DNA of 64,000 nt. Source: Polychytrium aggregatum. Its lineage: Eukaryota > Chytridiomycota > Chytridiomycetes > Polychytriales. Shown here one piece after another: positions 59,390 to 64,000 of the stretch. Each line of letters opens with the position of its first letter. The stretch's first letter is position 1. A model generated the notes under the pieces. That model was not told where the DNA came from, made no database searches, and saw only the letters and a list, made by a program, of their open reading frames with translations. The DNA lies in the NCBI RefSeq assembly GCF_025602895.1, contig NW_026516211.1, forward strand, positions 372,001 to 436,000. The letters are read 5' to 3'. Made by a program: the position numbers and the translations under genes.

Positions 59390-62300
59390 ATGGCGGGCGA
59401 TGCATGGGGATGCCAAAACACCCTGGTTCCGGCCCTCTTTGGCTCCAGCACTCGGCTCATCGATCTGCTCTCTGCCGCCCCCCAGTCGGATGCATCGACC
59501 CCAAACCAAACCCCGTCGGTGTCGCTGATCCAGGATGGGGACGGGCCGCCGTATCTGCAGCTGCTGGAGACCTCGCTGGTTGTGCCGCGCGGTGAATGCT
59601 TCAGATTCCCAATTCTTCACGCCGAGACTCGACACACCCAGAGCGAGGTGGGCATCACCACACAAAGTCGGCATCGGTCATCGCTCGCTTTGCCGTCGTC
59701 TGAACAGCTCCGTCTCCAACCCGGCCTGTCTTGATGGCATGTCCGGTGCAGATTGTCCAGCAAGCTATATGTAAATCGATCCACTCGGGGCAGAAGAATC
59801 TGCTCTCGCTCGGCTATCGGAAGGTGTGCAATCCTCGCTGTCGATGAGTCTCTCGGGCTCGCTGAGCAAGGCAGATAGATGATGCTCTTACACATCGCGG
59901 AAGGAGGCAGGCTGCTCGATAACCTCGCCACGATGTGTCCAGATCACAACAGCCAATTCCAACGGCGGTCTCGTTGATGTGCGAGGGATCGAGAACTACT
60001 TTCCCAACACCCTGGCCAACTTTGTCCAATCGCAGCCATGGACAGTGCTCTTATCGAGGTCTGTCTTGACGAACGAGTGCCAGCTTGAGCATCGCCCAAC
60101 GAAGCCCCGAGGTGGCCAGCGGATCTCGCTCACGACCAGCTGCACCCAGCACTGACTGAGCCTACTGCCCCATGTTGCCCCATCAGAATCGGCCGCGAAG
60201 CCATGATCTACCTCCTCACGGAGACAAGCATCTTTGTCTGTCTCCCCAATAACACTTGCTTCCAAGTCGTCGGTGAGTCCTGTGCGTTTCGGCGACCCAT
60301 CCCGCTGGCTTTGAACTCAGTGCCAATACTTTTTTTTTTGTAGGAACTCCCATCTTTGAGCTGGAGCTTCGATCCAGCACCTCAAGCCTGTTGAGTTTCT
60401 CAGACAACATCCCTGAGCCAGCGGGTCGAATGGCTCCCTCGAGGGCATTGGAGAGGCACCCTTCAACGGCAGTAGAGATCAACGATGCAGAGCCAAAAAC
60501 TACGTCGGCGTTGCCGAAGGACATGCATCCCGTTTCACTCAAGCGTACTCGGTCAGAGCTCTCGACTGATGATCGAGGAGCGCCGTCGCTCAAGCGAGCA
60601 AACTCTGGCACCATGGCTAACACAGAGGTAGAATGGTCAGTACATTGCATGCCGCTTGAAAGATGACAGGTGATGTGGGGCTCCATGACAGTGCTGATTC
60701 GTGCATGTGGGCTTCAGTCGCACACCAAGCGAAATGATCTTCAAGACATCAAGGATATATTACCGGAACGGATGCGGACGCCGGGTCGGACTTCCACCAC
60801 AGCGTAAGGGCTCTACGGTCCTACCGTCGACTGCAACACTTCATGGCAGTGGCACGGGTGGTCGAACGAACCCACTCATCGGCGATTTGGCTTTTGACTC
60901 AACGTCTCTGTGAGATAGACATGCTCAACAAAGCCATGGCGATTCAGCCAGCCAAGGATCCGACAGGGTCAAAGTGCCTGCTCTACTCGATCTTCCCTAG
61001 ATTGACCGGATACAAAAATGAGTTCACTTGTGCGCCGCCAAAGCCCTGGGAAGTGCCCAAGCCAATTGACTACGTCCACGAGATCAAGGTGGGATTGATC
61101 GTGTAGGCTCTGAACACATCTCGTTGTGTTCTAACCGATCGATGCTTTTCAATAGACCCAAGGATTGAATGATGTTCCGTTCCGGCTCAAGCCTGCCCAG
61201 GTCCTGGCCGCGAGAATGCTTCGGCTCCACAAGAGCACCAATTACAAAGTGATGTTGAATCTATACTGTCGGCAGGTACGCGGCCATATTGGGATGTGGA
61301 TCGATGGCTACCGGCCGGCTCGATGCCGTGGATCTCGGAATGAGGTCATGGCATTTGTCTTTGCAACACTGATGCATGGCACTCTCCCAGCAGGTCTCAT
61401 CCACCATAGATGATGCATCCGAGATACCGTACATGTCGAGACAAGCAAGCCATCACCAGGTACCAGCGTAAGAGCGGTTGGTTTGGGATATCGGCGACTT
61501 GGAAGCCTGCGCCATCGGTCTGACACAAATCGACAATCAGGTGTTCCTCTTCCTCCGCGCATGCATCAAACGGGTGATCCCACGCGAGTTCTGGGGCGAC
61601 GAAGACAACTTTGCCATCTTTTCCAAGCGACTGGAGCAGCTTGTTGCGCTGAGGAGATTTGAAACCATGTCTCTCCAAAACTTTCTACATGGCTTCAAGG
61701 TTAGTTCTCGATGGGGTTCTGCGCTTGGACGGCACCCCCTCTTGCCGTTTGCTGACACGGGTCGCTCATCCAACAGATCACCAAATGCAGTTGGTTGGAC
61801 TCGCCGCGACAATCCGCAGCGCCGCCCCAAAAGCGACACATCGCACCACAAGATCTCCAAAAGCGCTGGGAGATTCTACGTGAATTCTTGTACTGGCTGG
61901 TCAATGACTATGTGATTTCTCTCATTCGGGTCAGTACAAATGCCATACACGATCGTCCAATGTCCAAGTGCGATCACAAAGACCATGTACGGCGTGATGC
62001 ATCCGCGCTGACCCAGGGCTGCTCCCATCACATCCGATCCAGTTCAACTTTTATGTCACAGAGACTGGGTTTTCAAAGTACCGGATGGTCTACTTCCGCC
62101 ACGACGTTTGGAGCGATCTGGTTGCACCACACATTGCCAACTTGGGGCAATCGATATTCCGGCGGATAGAACAGGTATTGGCACTGGACGGTCGAAGCAC
62201 GACAGTGCTTTTGTCCATAATTGTTGCCTACCCTTGTCCCTCACATCTCTGCTTGCTTATTTTCACAGCAAGAGCTCGAGCGCGTGGACCCGGAGGAGCG

Positions 62301-64000
62301 GCTTGGTTTCTCTTATGTCCGCTTTCTGCCAAAGGAGAACGGTGTGAGACCGATCACGAACATGAAACGCAAATTTCACAAAGATGTAAGCATCACGGGC
62401 TGTGGGCAGTATTCAGAGCCTGCGCCGCCGCCCGTCTGAGCAATCTCTGTTCGTATCTGCAGGAGCTGCATGCAGAGTTGCAGAAGCTTCTGGGACGCAA
62501 GCCAACTGCGGCGACTTCAAGAGGAAAGGGTATGTTCAAGATCTCAATCAACTCGATTCTGCAAAACGCCTTCCAGATCCTGAGATATGAAACCGTAAGT
62601 GCGCGTCGAGTCGAGACTGCATTGCACGATCCGAGTATTCGCGGCGAGGCTTCACCAGCAGCGACATCCCATCCGCGGCGGGGCCGCATCTAGAGTCACT
62701 CGTATCGGAAGTGGCACACACTCAAACTCTCGTCGGCCTCACACAGAGCTCGAACAAAGAGGCAATGGGTGTCTCAGTCCTTGGACTGACTGACATATAT
62801 CCCGTGCTAAAGGAGTATGCACTCCGAATGAAACGGACAAGCAAGCGACGCGGAAGGTACGATCTTTTGTGGGCAGCTGAGGATCAGGGCGAATGGCACT
62901 ATTAACGATGATCAATGGCAGGCTGCCCGTGCTCTACTTTGCCAAAGTCGATATTCTCTCGGCCTTCAACACAATTGATCAAGGACTACTGCTCAATATT
63001 GTTGTGGATCTATTGAACGAGGTGCGCTCTTGGCTGTGCCAGCAGCAGGGTCGAGTCGCAGCGAGAACAGCCGTTCGAGCACTTTATCCGGTCGCACTCA
63101 TATCTTTGCTCCCTCATACATGCCGCACTTGACGTACTGCGATTTGTGAATCCAAGGACGAGTATCTGGTCCACAAGTACACGGTCAGCTATCCGAGCTT
63201 TGGAAAGTACCGACACAGCTTCCAGAGGCGGGCCATGCCCAGCGGTGAGGCTCAGTTGAAAGGCAGGCTGCTGCCGTTCGGGTTGCAGACGACTGCGTGC
63301 TAGGACATTTGAAACCCCCAGCCAGAAACAGCCCGATTGACAAAATTGCTTTGGACAGCGACATACCCCCAGTTTTCTGAGCTGGCTAAGAAGCTTGCCC
63401 AGGAGATGAAGAATGCCATATTTGTTGATCAGGTGAGGGTTCGCGCGGCTTCCGTCTGCATCGATAGCAACGGCCTCGACAGACGCAGCGCTGATCTCGG
63501 CGACAACTGTTACTGCTCACAGGTGGTCTACTCATACGAAGATCGCGAGCGTATCATCGGGCGTCTGGAAGCACATCTTTGCAACAATTTAATCAAGGTC
63601 AGGGTCTTTGTTCCATCTGCATCTACTCTCCATTTTCCATTCGTACCTACGCCCACATTGGTGTCCTCGATCGCATTTACATCCTCAAAACCTCTCTGAC
63701 CGTTTCGCTGACGTGCATTTATCAAAAAAAAAAAAGATGGGCGATGGCTTCTACAAGCAGGTGGTCGGGATACCACAAGGATCGATTATGTCGACGATCC
63801 TGTGCAGGTGGGGCAGTTTGACTTCTTTCCGGAGAGTCGGGATGCCTGGAGCATGGCAGTCCCTCCGCGTATTGGGAGGCAGTGATGGGCTGCTGCGCTT
63901 ACATACTTGTCCGTCTGCATAGTATTTATTATGCCCATATGGAGCGCTCCTGTCGTGAGCTCTTTCGGGACAGCAAGTCGCTCCTTCTGCGCTTTGTCGA
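59390..64000 (+). CDS. TERT: Telomerase reverse transcriptase (3' end outside window)
   Basis: The catalytic subunit of telomerase, split over many small exons and cut by the window end. The TEN domain is spread over exons reading NTLVPALFGSSTRLIDLL, IVQQAICKSIHSGQKNLLSL, LANFVQSQPWTVLLSRIGRE and CFQVVGTPIFELEL. After a Ser/Lys-rich linker the RNA-binding domain shows CLLYSIFPRLTGYKNEF, the QFP-region ACIKRVIPREFWGDEDNF and SLQNFLHGFKITKCSWL, and the T motif NFYVTETGFSKYRMVYFR. RT motifs: 1/2 (YVRFLPKENGVRPITNMKRK), VLGLTDIYPVLKEY, A (YFAKVDILSAFNTI, near 62938-62980, catalytic Asp), B' (YKQVVGIPQGSIMSTILC, near 63754-63807) and the start of C (LLLRFVD) in the last 25 bases. The second catalytic Asp pair falls at the window edge. 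Confidence 0.95.

Overview
The window is intron-rich, moderately GC-rich nuclear DNA from a fungus. The ortholog set (full-length NBAS, cullin-4, RECQ1-type helicase, TERT with a TEN domain, V-ATPase F), the short introns and the presence of Fanzor-type (eukaryotic TnpB-like) sequences point to an early-diverging fungus, most likely a chytrid. That placement is inference; no rRNA or mitochondrial marker is in view. Genes are dense, mostly 0.3-0.6 kb apart. Exon boundaries were read by eye from splice sites, reading-frame continuity and family conservation. The gene models are therefore good for well-conserved families and approximate elsewhere.

Left third (1-24 kb): 1.36 kb without a recognisable gene; a dienelactone-hydrolase family gene (minus); NBAS, the large Sec39-domain subunit of the ER tethering complex (plus, 9.6 kb); a poorly defined multi-exon gene (minus, about 12.9-15.7 kb); cullin-4 (plus); and the circularly permuted nucleolar GTPase NOG2 (minus).

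Middle (24-45 kb): guanylate kinase (plus); an unrecognised protein built around eight copies of a short acidic-hydrophobic motif (plus); a RECQ1-type helicase with a satellite in one intron (minus); V-ATPase subunit F (minus); a Fanzor nuclease C-terminal reading frame beside a long CA microsatellite (minus); an MCUR1/FMP32-type mitochondrial coiled-coil protein (plus); a cytochrome P450 (minus); the spliceosomal protein Cwc21/SRm300 (minus); a 9-bp satellite; a mitochondrial short/branched-chain acyl-CoA dehydrogenase (plus); and a decayed second Fanzor copy (minus).

Right third (45-64 kb): a CLC chloride channel/antiporter, KIN17, and a BTB-domain protein with a long disordered tail (all plus); a GH20 beta-N-acetylhexosaminidase (minus); and, divergent from it, telomerase reverse transcriptase (plus), cut by the window end inside RT motif C.

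The genes are ordinary core eukaryotic functions (vesicle tethering, ubiquitin ligase scaffold, ribosome assembly, nucleotide metabolism, DNA repair, vacuolar acidification, splicing, telomere maintenance) and show no operon-like logic. Points of most interest: two diverged Fanzor copies about 11 kb apart, the repeated-motif protein at 26-27.5 kb, four separate GC-AG introns in four genes, and several intronic or promoter minisatellites, one of which lets a retained intron give a short BTB isoform.
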